The translations under genes and the position numbers were made by a program. This document shows positions 1-11,464 of a stretch of 64,000 nucleotides of DNA, piece by piece. The stretch covers positions 1,189,122-1,253,121 of the forward strand of contig BCKL01000004.1 of assembly GCA_001600635.1 (NCBI GenBank), read 5' to 3'. Below the pieces are notes generated by a model. It ran no database searches, was not told where the DNA came from, and worked only from the letters and a program-made list of their open reading frames with translations. The stretch's first letter is position 1, and every line of letters starts with the position of its first letter. The stretch comes from Leucosporidium creatinivorum (taxonomy: Eukaryota > Basidiomycota > Microbotryomycetes > Leucosporidiales > Leucosporidiaceae).

Positions 1-71
1 GACGCCAGCACCCGCCAAAGATAGTGACAAGAGCTTTCGCCGAGCTCTGTTTTCCTTCTATTGAGGTCTAC

Positions 72-1215
72 TCAATCCCTCGTCTCTAAAGTTGCNATCC
101 TTTTCCCTTCTAGCGACTTCTTTGCTGCTTCATATACTCCGAGGAAGACAGCACCACCGAGCGAGATCCAGATAACGCGAGGAGCGACGCCCGAGAAGAG
201 AACTCGCACGCCCTCTTCGCGGTAGATGATGCCGAGGGTGGTGAAAATGGAACTGGGGTATTGTCGTGGTGGTGGTGTGGTAGTGGCTACTTCGGCGATG
301 GTTTGCGTTGCCTGTTCGACGTAGAGAGGGATCAGCAAGTGAGCGCCGAGGAGGAGAGAGAAAGACGGACTGCTCGACCACTTAGCATGATGCGAGTTTT
401 GCACACATCGAGAGGCGTGGTGATGCCTGCGGCGATTCCTCCTGCAATGCTACCGCATGCTGCTGCTTCAATGGCAGGAAGGTCGCGCACGAGGCCGGAG
501 GAGGTCCGCCGACGAGCGAGGACGAGCTTCATGCGCTCGTACATAGGGAATTGAAGGCAGGTGAAGGGAATCTGTGGTACGAGAAGTTAGCGTAGAGCTT
601 CGGTATCAATTCAAAAGACTCACCTCGCGAGCAACGGTACTGCCGAAGCCTCGGTAGAAGCCCTTGAGCCCCGCCGACGCCCAAACCCCCTTGGCAACGG
701 CCCAACTACCAGTTCCCTTGGCCCCCGTTTGACTCCGCTGCTTCACCACTTCTGTTGGTACTCGGATCAAGCATGCCGTCTGTGCAAAAGTGAAGCGGAA
801 TCAGCTCAGCTCTAACGCCGGCGAAGGGGAACGGGAGACTCACAACCTCTCCACCGCTGGCGGACAGCATGTGCAGAGCAGGGGCGAACTCCTCTGTACC
901 GAGTTTCGGGAATAGGAGTGGTAGCCGTCCCTTGAGCGTCTCGTAGCTCGTGAAGAAGGCGGCAGCTGAGAGCAGCGAGGGTCAGTCCAGCGCGTCCTTC
1001 TTCACAGCAAGCGAGAGCTTACCTCCCGGTGCGCTGCCTACTACAGCACTACTGAGCCCTCTGTACACCCCTGTGAATCCACCGGAAGCGAGGAAGCCTG
1101 CCTGGGACTGAGCGCGAGTCTTGAGAGTGTCGATGGGAAAGAAGAGGGTGTCGACTGCTGTCCCGGCCAGTCCTCCAGCGATGAGAGCAGACGAGAAGGC
1201 GGTTGAAGTGCTCAT
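72..1215 (-). CDS. PET8: mitochondrial S-adenosylmethionine carrier
   Basis: Predicted inner-membrane carrier that brings cytosolic S-adenosylmethionine into the mitochondrial matrix for methylation and for biotin and lipoate synthesis. About five exons encode the three carrier repeats, each opened by its signature: [16 protein letters not shown] and PLDVCKTR. The N-terminal block [14 protein letters not shown] followed by [10 protein letters not shown] is typical of the Pet8/SLC25A26 branch rather than of other carriers. The start is placed at the ATG at 1215, directly before the first membrane helix; an in-frame ATG at 1281 would add a basic leader and cannot be excluded. The stop is at 72-74, so the gene is complete. 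One undetermined base (n at 96) lies in the last exon. It is transcribed divergently from the CorA gene. The carrier fold is certain; the substrate is inferred from family resemblance. Confidence 0.9.
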
Positions 1216-1376
1216 CGCTCTGTAGCAGAGTCGGCGCTGAGACTGAGAAGCGAGACGTCGGAGTGAGAGCGTCGATTCCAATTCCAGCTCGCGCCCGACG
1301 CGATTTCCCGCTTAGCCTCCTACACTTCTCCTCGTTTCATAACGTCGACCTCTGTACAGCTCCATCACTCGCGCGG
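1216..1376. promoter_or_regulatory. divergent promoter region, SAM carrier / CorA
   Basis: A 161-bp gap separates the two divergent start codons, so it must hold both 5' leaders and probably a shared promoter. No TATA-like box or recognisable operator was identified. Confidence 0.5.
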
Positions 1377-4198
1377 ATGTCCTCCTTCCTCGCCCATCAT
1401 GCTACATCACACGGCAACGCTCCTTCCCCCGCTCGACGTCGCTCGTCCGGCTCCCTGTTCCACCACGGCCGCGCCAGTCCTGCAGTCGACGAATCAGCAC
1501 AAGCAGAGGAGGACGACGATGACCTCGAGGGCGAACGAAGAGCCCATCGAGCTGATTTGGTCGAGGAGCGTCCAGAGGGAGACTTGCCCGAAGAGGCGTT
1601 CAGGCAGGTGCCCGTCGCAGACCCAGGCGTCGCTCGGTTGAAGGAGGAGAATGGATCATCCCTCAGCGTACCCGGAAGCAAGCCTGACCTCGGCTCTCGC
1701 TCCTCGTCGGCGCAACGCCTGCAAGCTGCGGGCCGAAAGTTGACGGCGATTAGGATGCTCAGCGAGGACGACTGGGACAACACTCGGACACCTGGAGTTG
1801 ATCCCTTGAGGGTGGATATGCCAGGGCTCAAGGCCAACGTCGTTATTCAGGCGGTCGACTGCTGCCATGCTGTGAGTAGGCAGCGCCGAGGTTCGGCTTT
1901 CGCGCCTCGCTGACTTCTTTGATCACCTAGACTGCCGAGTTCAAGGTCCTCGATGCGACTACACTTGTCGACTACCTCGCCAAGGAGCGCCCCTCCTGGT
2001 CCAAAGTACGCTGGATTCACGCCAACGGCCTCAGCTGGGATGTCATCAAGCCCATCGCCCTCAAGTACGATCTGCACCCTCTCGCTCTCGAAGACATGCT
2101 CCATCAGTCGTCCAACCGCTCCAAGCTCGACTACTACAAGAACCACGCCTTCTGCAACATCGTCTCGCATCGCACCTTGGTCGTGAGCGGAGACGACGAC
2201 TCGGACGACGAGGAGGATAGCGACAACGCCGGCGCCTTGTTCACGTCTACAAAGGGCAAGAAGGCGCCTCGAGATACCAACAGTCACCACTTTGGATTTC
2301 ACACGACTCATCGCAACGCCGATGAGGAGTCCATCGTCGAGACGAGCGATGGGAGGAACTCGCCGAGCTACGGTTCGGGCGCAAGCACTCCAGCGGCCCC
2401 TGGGAGCTATGGAGAGTACTTGAGGGCCCTCCGGAAAGCGTTCAAGAAGGTCAAGGCGCCGGAGGAAGCCGAGAAGCGGACTGTGAGCTGGAATTCGGCG
2501 ATGAGAGTTCTTGGCGCAGAGCTGACCTCCTCCTCTCCCCTCTACAGCTCAACCACAGTTCTCGAGGCCTACGAACACGTCTGAAGTCCAAGAAGGGCAG
2601 CAAGCGATTCCGCAAGAACCTCAACGAGCGGATGGCAGCGAGATGGACCGTCGCCGAGCTCACCAAGGACATTAAGGTTCACATCCACGTCGAGCAGATG
2701 GCCATCTTCGTCCTTCGCAACGGTACCATCCTCAGCTTCACTCAAGATCCAGGTGCGTCGCTGTCGAGTCGCTGTTCGAGCAGCGAAAGGGCTGATTCGG
2801 ATTTCTTGCGCAGGCTACCACCCCACCTTCAGCAGCATCTTCGACCGCATCTCATCTACCGAGGACATCATTCGCGAGTCGGAGGATAGCAGTATGATAC
2901 TGCAGGCCATCCTTGACGTTGTTGGCGATGCGATGCTCGAGATTGTTGACGAGTTTCGGTGGGTCTTGACGCTGACGAGAGCGTTCCAGCGCTAGCTGAC
3001 CTTTGTCCTGTGCTACTCAACAGCGAGCAGCTCACGACGCTCGAGTCGCATGTCTTGTCGAGGCCTGTGAGCCCTTTCTCCTTTCTCGGCTCCTCATTTG
3101 AGCGAGGACACTGATTCGCCTCTGCTTCGACAGTCCATGAGCGACGTCCGGCATCTTGTGAGCTGCTCCTCGCCTTACAACTACGGCTGCAACGACCTCC
3201 TCGAAGCGAACGCTGACTCGGCGCCCTCCATCCCCAGCACATCCTCTCATCCCAACTCCTCATGCTCAAGTCCACCTTCACTCCTTTCCAATTCCTCCTC
3301 CAAGCTCTTCGTACACAAGACGACGCCAAAGCAGCAGCAGCCGCCAAGCCTTCTCCCGAAGCGAGCGGGAAGCGACACGGTTTCGTTTCGCATGAGGCGA
3401 AGGTGTGAGTGGTGTAGGTCCGCTGTCAGACGAGCGAAAGCTGATGATGGTATTCGACAGCTACCTCGGCGATGTCATAGACCACGTTGACTCGGTGCTG
3501 TCCAGCCTCGACCTCTTCGGCGACCTGTTCGTCCATGCTCGCTCGACTCAAGGTCTCTGCTCTCTGCTGACCTCGACGCACTCGATAGCGCGGAGAACCT
3601 CATCGCCTACACTTTCAACAACCTCTCCTACTCATCTAACAGCTACATGCAGGCGTTAAGTGTCCTCTCGGTCATCTTCCTGCCTTTGACCTTCCTTTCG
3701 GTGAGCTTGTCCTCCTCTTCAGCGTATGAAGCCGTGTCGCTGATGGTGTCTACTTCCAGGGATACTTTGGCATGAACTTCGAGACTTTCCCTCATGTGCT
3801 GGATGGCGGCGTTTCTTGTGGGTTTGAGCGAGTTCGGTCGACGGCAACGGCGCCGAAGTTGAACAGAGGCTGACCTCACATCTATTCCCGCAGACTTCTG
3901 GAAGATTGCTGTACGCTTCTTGCTCCTTCCTCTTCTCGTTGCGCCAACAGTGACGCTCCTTCGCCGCCGCCGAGCCTTTGCTGAGCCATCGCTTCTCCGC
4001 AGATCCCAACCGCCGTGACCACCATCCTCGTCTTCGGCTACGAATACGTCATCACCATGATCCAGAGCGCTCGCAGACTGGCCCTTCGGACGTATCATCG
4101 TAGTGTGAGTCGTCTCGGAGGAAGCTCTTGCGCTTCGGTGCTGCGCTGATGCAAGGTTGATTATGCAGATGGTCGAGCGGCAGAGCAAGCAGGAGTAG
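1377..4198 (+). CDS. CorA-type magnesium transporter
   Basis: Predicted CorA/Alr/Mnr2-family divalent cation channel, which transports mainly Mg2+ across the plasma or vacuolar membrane as a pentamer. The long N-terminal cytosolic region begins with a Ser/Arg-rich and acidic disordered segment, followed by the conserved block WIHANGLSWDVIKPIALKY and LHPLALEDMLH. The C-terminus has the diagnostic pair of membrane helices: a first helix (around SVLSVIFLPLTFLS), then the family signature GYFGMNF (GMN motif, near 3760), then a second helix in IPTAVTTILVFGYEYVITM, and a short basic tail. At least seven introns are visible, most with CTGAC branch motifs. The start at 1377 gives the longest frame compatible with the adjacent divergent gene. 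Which fungal subgroup (plasma-membrane Alr or vacuolar Mnr2) it belongs to cannot be decided by eye. Confidence 0.9.
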
Positions 4199-4749
4199 AT
4201 TAGCTTACGTGTACGTGTAGGCTAATGTGTGCTGTACCCTGTTGTTGCTTTCCTTCTCAACTTGCGAGAGTCGAGACAATGAGAGCCGAGCAGGCGCCGA
4301 GACGAGAGCCAGTCTTTGTGTGCAGCACTGTAGCGGTGTGACATCGCTACCGGATCACTGTTCTTACATAGATTTCTCCCACCTTTTCTGCTGCTGTACA
4401 GAGGCCTCATCTCTATGTGCGTGCGATAAAACGAGGAGAGGGGGCAAACGAGCGCCGAGCTGATCAGAAATACGATCCAACAAGATCCGCGCCTAAGGAA
4501 GCGTTCGAGAATTCGAGCCACGCTTTTTGCTGGTCAGTAAAAGCGTAAGCGCGTCAGGTTTGAGGATGATCTCCTGAGTTTCGAGAAAGGCTGTCAATGA
4601 CGAGTCCGAATCCGCTTCGCAGGCTTGGTTTTGAACCACATCCGCTCTTCTCGAGGATTCTCTCAGTGAGCGGTTCTGTAGCAGTGTATAGCACCGCAAT
4701 TCGCTGACCTCCGGAACTCGCTACAGCTATTCGTCAACCTCAACTCGCC
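4199..4749. other. intergenic region, CorA to TPS2
   Basis: About 550 bp between two genes on the same strand. No convincing coding region, RNA gene or repeat is visible; it should contain the 3' end of the CorA transcript and the TPS2 promoter. Confidence 0.4.
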
Positions 4750-7700
4750 ATGCCGTCGCGACTAGATTCCTCCCGTCCTCGCGCGGCCTCGCGCCCTCCT
4801 CCTCTCATCTCGGTCAAGTCGACCCGTGGTGCACCCGTCACGCTGAGCGACCTCCCCGACGAGAACGACGAGGACTGGGAGCCCGAGAACTTGGAGCCTG
4901 CCCTCACCTTGGAGGAGCTCAACGAGAGCATCGCTAGTTGGGAGGGAGAGATGAAGAACCGTGGGCGCCCCGTCAGCGGCAGGACCATGTGAGTAGTTCA
5001 GTCTCTTTTCTACCTCCGAGCCTCTGTACCCTCTTCCCTCGCATCCCGGCGCTATCGCTCGGTGGTCCAGGTCCGCTTTGCGGCCTTGGGCGGGAGATCC
5101 TCGCTCTCGTTGGGGTGGATGGTGCGAGATGGAGCAGTTCTGCAGGGGCATTTGAAGGACTACAGCAGGGCTCTCTAGTAGCTACAATGCTCCCGCGCCT
5201 TTCCACTCCTTCGGTCAAACACGTTCTCGCTCGCGCGAAGCTGACGTCGCTTCTTACCCCTCGTTTCCGCAGTGTTGTTGTCCACTCGCTGCCTTGTGAG
5301 TACAAGGTACACGGAGTTCACGCAAGAAGCTGACGTTCCTTTTCTCGCAGACGTATGCACTCTCCACCCGACGAAATCCCACACCACCTCGTTCGACGAC
5401 CATCTCGTCGACGAGCCCCAGGAGGCGCTGCTCTCGGGCGCGACTACTCCTCTCGAGATTCAGCCTGGAGACCCTCTCCTCCGCCCCCGCGCCCTTCACT
5501 CGCCCACCCTCTCCAAGTTCGGCGGACACAAGGCTCCCGTCGCCTCGTTCCCCGACCCCGCCAAGTCGCTTCGCCCTTCGTTCCACCCTCCCTGCCCTCC
5601 TTCGCGCGTCGCCTCGCCCGATCCCAACCACATCCCTCTTCCCGACGCCGAGGAGAGCCAGGCGCCCGCCCAGCAGCACCGCTGGGTCCTTCACCCTCGC
5701 CGAGGCCATGCCGCCCTCAACTCGGGCCTCAAGAGCCTCGCTGGCAAGACCTTGTCCGTCGTTGGACGGCCTGACGACCTCATGCGCTCAAACGGAGACC
5801 TCCTCGGTCAGGGAGAGCTCGGCGATACGGCGAAGAAGGATCTCGAGCGCGGACTGAGATCTATGGCTGGAGAGGCGGAAGAGGGCATTGGATGTGTCCC
5901 CGTCTGGCTCGAGGACAAGGTCCACACTGGTGAGTCTGTTTTTGAGCCAGACCACAGTCGAACAACGCTGACCTTGGCTATTCGCAGACTTCTACGAGGG
6001 CATGTGCAAGACGTTCCTCTGGCCCATTTTCCACTACCTCGCTCTCCCCGACGACCTCGACAAGAAGAGCGAGCTCCAGTCGTGGAACGCCTACTACGAG
6101 ACCAACCTCGTTTACGCTAAGAAGGTCGCCGAGACCTACCGCCCCGGAGACCTCGTTCGTCCTGTCGCTCTGCCTTTCTGGACGAGTCGAGCTAACCTCC
6201 TTCTTTGCAGATCTGGATCCACGACTACCACCTGCTCCTCGTGCCCAAGATGCTTCGCGAGCTCCTCCCCGAGGCTTCGCCTTACATCTCGCTCTTCCTC
6301 CACTGCCCTTTCCCCTCGTCGGAGTACTTCCGCAACCTTCCCCGTAAGCCTGAGCTGATCTCGTAAGCTCTGCAATCGCTGACCTTTCTCCCTGTCTGTA
6401 GGTCGCGAGGCTATCCTCGACGGTATGCTCGGCTGCAACCTCGTCTGCTTCCAGACCCACTCCTACGCTCGTCACTTCCTCTCCTCCTGCGTTCGTGTCA
6501 TGGGTTACGAGGCTGGATCCGGCGGAGTCGACGCCAAGGGCAGCATCACCCGGATCGCCCACTGCCCCATCGGTATCGACGTCGAGAACGTCGAGCTCGA
6601 CCGGTAAGCCCTGCTCGCTGTCGGGTGACGAAAAGCTCAGCTGACGCCCGTCACATCTACAGCGCGAGCCCTGGAGTCGGACCCAAGATTGACGCTCTTC
6701 GTCGTCTGTACGACGGCAAGAAGATCATCGTCGGTCGCGACAAGCTTGACCCCACCAAGGGAGTCCTCCCCAAGGTGAGCTCAATCACCTCCGCTCTGCG
6801 AGACCTGGCTGACCTCCCCTCAACTCGAAACAGCTCCGCGCCTTCGAGCGCTTCCTCCACGACTACCCCGAGTGGGCGCAGAAGGTTGTCCTCATCCAGG
6901 TCACTTCGCCGAGTCCTGGAGATTCGCCTGCGCTGGCCACCAAGGTCTCGGAGCTCGTCGATCAGATCAACGGCTCCTACGGATCCCTCGAGTTCCAGCC
7001 GGTGCACCACTACCATCAGACCATCGAGCGTGACGTTAGTCGACGTTCCACTTCCCATCGCCGAGGCCTCTTGCTGACCTTGTCCCCGTTCGTAGGAGTA
7101 CTTTGCGCTTCTCTCGGTCGCCGACCTTGCCCTCATCACCTCGATTCGCGACGGCATGAACACCACCAGCATGGAGTAAGTCGGCTTCCTCGCAACAGCT
7201 CTTCGACTGAGCGCTGACGCTTTCCTTTCCGCCCAGGTACATCCTTTGTCAGGCCGAGAACAAGGGACCTCTCATCGTCTCCGAGTTCACCGGTGTCTCG
7301 TCGCAGCTCAACAAGGCCGTCAAGGTCAACCCTTGGGATCTTGGAGGAGTCGCCCGCGCCATCGACCAGTGCCTCAACATGGGCAACTCGGAGAAGCTCC
7401 TTCGTCATGCTGTAAGCCTCTCCGTCGAGTCTCGCACCCCGGGAAAATCTCGCTAACAGGCTGATATTCTACAGCGTCTCCACGAGGTCGTCACTGGACA
7501 GACCGCGGGCGTCTGGGCTCACACCAACATCCTCAAGCTGCTCGAGTCGCTTCAGGGAGAGCAGGCCTCGCAAAACACCCCTCCCCTCGAGGAGGAGGAG
7601 CTCATCACCCGCTACAAGAACGCTGGCAAGCGTCTCTTGCTCTTTGATTACGGTACGCCTCTCCCGCCTCGGCCGGGACGATAGGCAGAGAGCTGATCGC

Positions 7701-8908
7701 TTCCCTTCGCAGACGGCACCCTCACCCCCATCGTTAAGGACCCCAGCGCCGCCATCCCCTCCGAGGAGCTTCTCAAGGCTCTTCCCATCCTCGCCGCCGA
7801 CCCCAAGAACATCGTCTACATCATCTCGGGTCGCGATGGAGCTTTCCTCGAGGAGCACCTCGGTCACATCGAGAACCTCGGAATGTCGGCCGAGCACGGA
7901 TGCTTCCTTCGCGCCCCCGGCGCCAAGCAGTGGCTCAGTCTCACCGACGACCTCGACATGGACTGGAAGCGCGACGTCCTTCAGATCTTCCGCTGTGAGT
8001 CTGCTCGCTGAGGCCGCCTGCCAGTGCGCCGAGCTGAGGGCTGACCTTCCCCATCTGCAGACTACGAGGCTCGCACCCAGGGATCGTTTGTGGAGAAGAA
8101 GCTCAGCAGTGTCACCTTCCACTACCGCAACGCCGACCCCGTCTTCGGACTCTTCCAGGGTGAGTTTCGGGCTTCTTCGACCTGGGGAGCCTCTCACTGA
8201 CACCTCTCTCGCCGTTCACAGCCAAGGAGTGTCAGGCCATGCTCGAGAGTATGCAGGAGAGTCTGCCTATCGACGTTCTCGTCGTAAGTCGACTCGACGT
8301 CCATTTCACCGTCTCGACAGCTCGCTGATGAGCTCTCCTCTTCTCGTCAAACAGGGCAAGAAGAACGTCGAGGTTCGCCCCGCTCATACCAACAAGGGAG
8401 AGATCGTCCAGCGTCTTCTGTACCAGTACAACGACACCGAGTTCTGCATGTGCGCTGGTGACGACAAGACCGACGAGGACATGGTGAGTTGCTAGCGTAC
8501 GAAGCGTCTTCTTCCTTCGCTCGGAGCTGACTCTCAAGCTTCGAACAGTTCCACTCGATGGCCCGCATCTTCAGCACCGCTACCCCTGGAGTCGCGCCAA
8601 CGATCTCTCCCCCTGCCTCGCTCGCCCTCTTCCCCAGCCTCACCAGCGGCACTTCCATGCCGGAACCTGGTCATGCTGCCGCTGTTGAGAGCAAGCTGGA
8701 TCCTGGATCAATGTACATGATCGCCATTGAGGCTCGCGAGGTGAGTTAGCCCGTTCGGCGACATCAAAAGCGGCTCGAGGATGTCTGCTGACCAACTCTC
8801 CACCTACAGTCACAAAGCGCCCGCATGACCATGGCCAACGCCGTCTTGGAGAGCCCCCAATCGATGGTCTCGCTCCTGGAGAAGCTCGCCGAGCACTCGC
8901 AGGCATAG
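4750..8908 (+). CDS. TPS2: trehalose-6-phosphate phosphatase
   Basis: Second enzyme of trehalose synthesis: removes phosphate from trehalose 6-phosphate, acting in the cytosolic trehalose synthase complex. More than ten exons. Domain order: a disordered N-terminus, then a glycosyltransferase-20 (trehalose-phosphate synthase-like) domain with WIHDYHLLLVPKML, VGRDKLDPTKG and RDGMNTTSMEY, then a C-terminal HAD phosphatase domain with the nucleophile motif FDYDGTLTPIV, the ISGR motif and GDDKTDED. This two-domain plan with an intact phosphatase is that of fungal Tps2; in yeast Tps2 the synthase-like half is thought to be structural. The start at 4750 is the first ATG followed by an open frame, and splicing of two small exons near 5270 gives the family segment VVVHSLPY. 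Trehalose is a stress protectant, so stress regulation is expected, but no regulatory site was recognised. Confidence 0.95.
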
Positions 8909-9138
8909 GCCGACTTAGGGAGAAGGGAGTTGACGGTGGAAAAGGAAAAGGAACATTCATCGAAGTTCTGTATCTTTTAGTACATAGCATACACATTCCG
9001 CAACGCGATACATCGAGCGTTCCCTTCGCGAGCTTGAGCAGTCGGGAGATTTAGGGCGAGCGCCGAAGCCGAAGCAGACTCATAGACTGGCGTTCGCTTC
9101 TTCGCCTCGCTCTCTTGGGGACAGCAGATGTGATGGAA

Positions 9139-11320
9139 ATGCAAGGCTGCCCCGATGGGCGCCAGTGCTGATGCTTTACATGCGGAGAGAATTATAGAAC
9201 TGAAGACCACCTAAGCTAAACTGAACGCCGAACACCCCTCCTCACTAAGCCCCAATAATGATACTCCGACCGCCCTCCGTACCCAATCAGATCCACCGCG
9301 TCCCCGGTATCCCCTCACTCCCACCACCACCCTACCACAGCCATCCCTCGCGCTCTCCAGCGATCCTCTTCAACTCCCTCTCGGCGACACCCCTGGCTCC
9401 TCCCATCTCGAGCAATCCCCGCGCCTCGAGGTCGAGCAGCACAGTCTGCACCTCAGCAGCAGTGTACACCTTACCGGCCTCCTCGATCCATCCCTCCCAC
9501 AGCTCGAGGTGCTCAACACTCGCCGCGCTCAATCCCTCGAACCAGCGATCCAACTTCTGCTGCTGCTCGTACTTGGCCTTCTCCATTGCACCGGCGAACT
9601 GGAGAGGAGCAGGAAGCTGCGACTTAATCCAGGCGACGCTACTGACCTCCGAGGAGGGAGCAGGGAACGGCCAGCTCAGCGCCGAGGTGCGGTCGCCATC
9701 GCCGAGCTCGCTCCGAGCGGCACGCTTGCGCGACTCAGCGGCCTTGCGTTGACGAGGAGGGATAGGGCTAGGACGGATGAGACGGTCGGAGAGGTAGCGG
9801 CGGGAGGAGTTGGAGGAAGTGGGCGAGGAGCGGACCCTCTTGAAGTTGGGCGACGAGCGAGGAGGGGTCGAGGGGCAGGTGGAGAGGGAGGCAGCAGAGG
9901 AGGAGGAGCTACTGCTACCGCTCGACTCGCTCTCAGTGTACTCCGACTCTGATCCGCACGAGTCGCTCCATCCGCACTCGGCGTCCGAGAGGCAAGGCTC
10001 TGCTCCCCAGCTCATAGCGAGCACCTTCTCCTCGGTCATTCCATGAGCGAACTGCTTGGCGATCCACGAGGCGGTCGACCTGATCCTACTGGTGATGGTT
10101 GTGGGCTCGGCGGGGAGAGGGAAGTCGAGGTAGCCGCGAGTAGGGAGGGAGGAGGACAGGTTGGCTTCGGCGAAGAGGAGGGAGTCGTCCGAGGTGGTTT
10201 CGATGATGATGTCGTCTTCGAGGTCGGTGAGGTCGAGGTCGAACAGTTGGGTAGATTCGGTGCATGAGATGCAGTCCGAGATGGAGGCGCATTCGATGGT
10301 AGACCCCTGTGGCGTCGAGAGAAGAGAGGGGAGCAGGGTCAGTTTCGAAGCGCTAGCAGGCTGTAGTCGAGTACAACTCACCTCTTGGTCGTTGGCAAGC
10401 CAGCTCTGCATGTCTACACTGCCCTCCGAGGCGACAAACTGGTCGGCGAACGAGATGTAGCTTGTTGGCGAGGTGGTGAAGGACATGGTGAAGTGGTGAG
10501 AGTGCTGTGAGGCTGAGAGGGAGAGCGAGGTGTAAGTGAGAGGGTGCAGAGTGCTAGCGAATGAGGAGGAGCAGTGAGTGGTAGGAGGACAAGAGGCGAA
10601 CGAGGCAATCCATCACATAGACCCTGAATTGCCTTGCCAGGCTCGGCGCAATCTCGCCGCTGTCTCATCACACGGCTAGCGCGTCTGTAGATAAGCTGTT
10701 GCTTGCTGTTGAACTGCTCCTACTGTCAAGCTACATGACTGGCCATCTAACTAGCGTGTAGAGACGCTCAGCGGACCCCGAGAGAGCGAAAGAACCGAGC
10801 AAGACGGAATCCATCTTTGCGTCCTCGTCGCGCTCTCAGCGAGTGTGATGCACGTCGGTAGAGCAATTAGAATGTAAAGCAGCGAGTCGAGGGGGTCGGT
10901 AGCTCTTATCGAAGACTACAGAGACGCGTAGCGAGTGAAAAGAGCACATCCTTCGAGCGCCGAGGTGGTCCGAGCTGCTCGTCCTGCTCTCCCTCGCACT
11001 TCGCCGTTGATGTGGGAGGGTGAAGATGTTTTAAAGAGCAGGGGTGCGTCCATTAGGAGGGTGCAAGCCTACAGACACTCTCCAGGACCTCGCTGAGCCC
11101 GCTCGGCTGCTCTGGCTCGTCTGAGTCCAGCGCCGACCCTCCCTTCGTTCGCCGAACGAGGTTCGCCCAGCGGCGACGCTGTTCTGCACCATCAACCCGA
11201 GCTTCCTGGGTTCGTGAGTCCTCAGAAAGTGGTCCGACATGCCCAGTAGCAGCGCACTTGACTTCGATCCCGCTCGCGAGCAACTCTCGACGCGCCTCTC
11301 TTTTTGGCCTCTCTTCGACC
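9139..11320 (-). repeat. inverted duplication, arm A
   Basis: This segment recurs in opposite orientation at about 28775-30961. The match covers the whole 359-residue gene, about 190 bp beyond its stop codon and about 830 bp of upstream DNA. Similarity is weakest at the far upstream end, so the boundary near 11320 is approximate; the other boundary (9139) is sharp. Within it, 9626-10161 is identical base for base to 29940-30475. Confidence 0.9.
9332..10486 (-). CDS. unrecognised 359-residue protein, copy A
   Basis: Function unknown; I recognise no domain. Two exons separated by a 75-nt intron whose sequence is largely conserved in the second copy (29614-30769). The protein begins with the segment SYISFADQFV, has an acidic region around residues 40-80, then a conserved-looking block STASWIAKQFAHGMTEEK, a Ser-rich stretch (near residue 150), a basic Arg/Lys-rich segment (residues about 185-225) and a C-terminal part rich in Leu, Glu and Ala, probably helical. 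There is no signal peptide or membrane segment. The basic segment could be a nuclear-localisation signal. Reading through the intron is also open in this copy, but in copy B the intron is 76 nt, so only splicing keeps both copies in the same frame and at the same length (359 residues). Confidence 0.75.
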   Translation of the reverse strand: MSFTTSPTSYISFADQFVASEGSVDMQSWLANDQEVSCTRLQPASASKLTLLPSLLSTPQGSTIECASISDCISCTESTQLFDLDLTDLEDDIIIETTSDDSLLFAEANLSSSLPTRGYLDFPLPAEPTTITSRIRSTASWIAKQFAHGMTEEKVLAMSWGAEPCLSDAECGWSDSCGSESEYTESESSGSSSSSSSAASLSTCPSTPPRSSPNFKRVRSSPTSSNSSRRYLSDRLIRPSPIPPRQRKAAESRKRAARSELGDGDRTSALSWPFPAPSSEVSSVAWIKSQLPAPLQFAGAMEKAKYEQQQKLDRWFEGLSAASVEHLELWEGWIEEAGKVYTAAEVQTVLLDLEARGLLEMGGARGVAERELKRIAGEREGWLW

Positions 11321-11464
11321 GCTCACATCTCGCCGAGCGACCAGGAGAAGCAAGCACAGAGCAAAAGACGCATGTTCGGATTGACTCGCAAGCAATCGAA
11401 CTATCAAGCAAGCTGACTTCAAGCACAAGCACCCTCGCGCGGCTCGGTCGCCGAAGCGCGCAGC
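10487..11464. other. upstream region of copy A and downstream of RRM-like gene
   Basis: About 980 bp without a supported gene. Most of it (to about 11320) is the upstream part of the inverted duplication, and its match with the other arm shows short well-conserved stretches, for example around 10810-10860, that may be promoter elements. Confidence 0.4.

Noticed and set aside
9509-9952. Long open frame antisense to the copy A gene, repeated at 30149-30592
   Set aside because: It is the complement of the 359-residue coding exon; its conservation follows from the identical DNA block, and it has no splice context or recognisable content.
9139-11320. Inverted duplication considered as a DNA transposon
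   Set aside because: No terminal inverted repeats, target-site duplications or transposase; the carried gene has no resemblance to known transposases.
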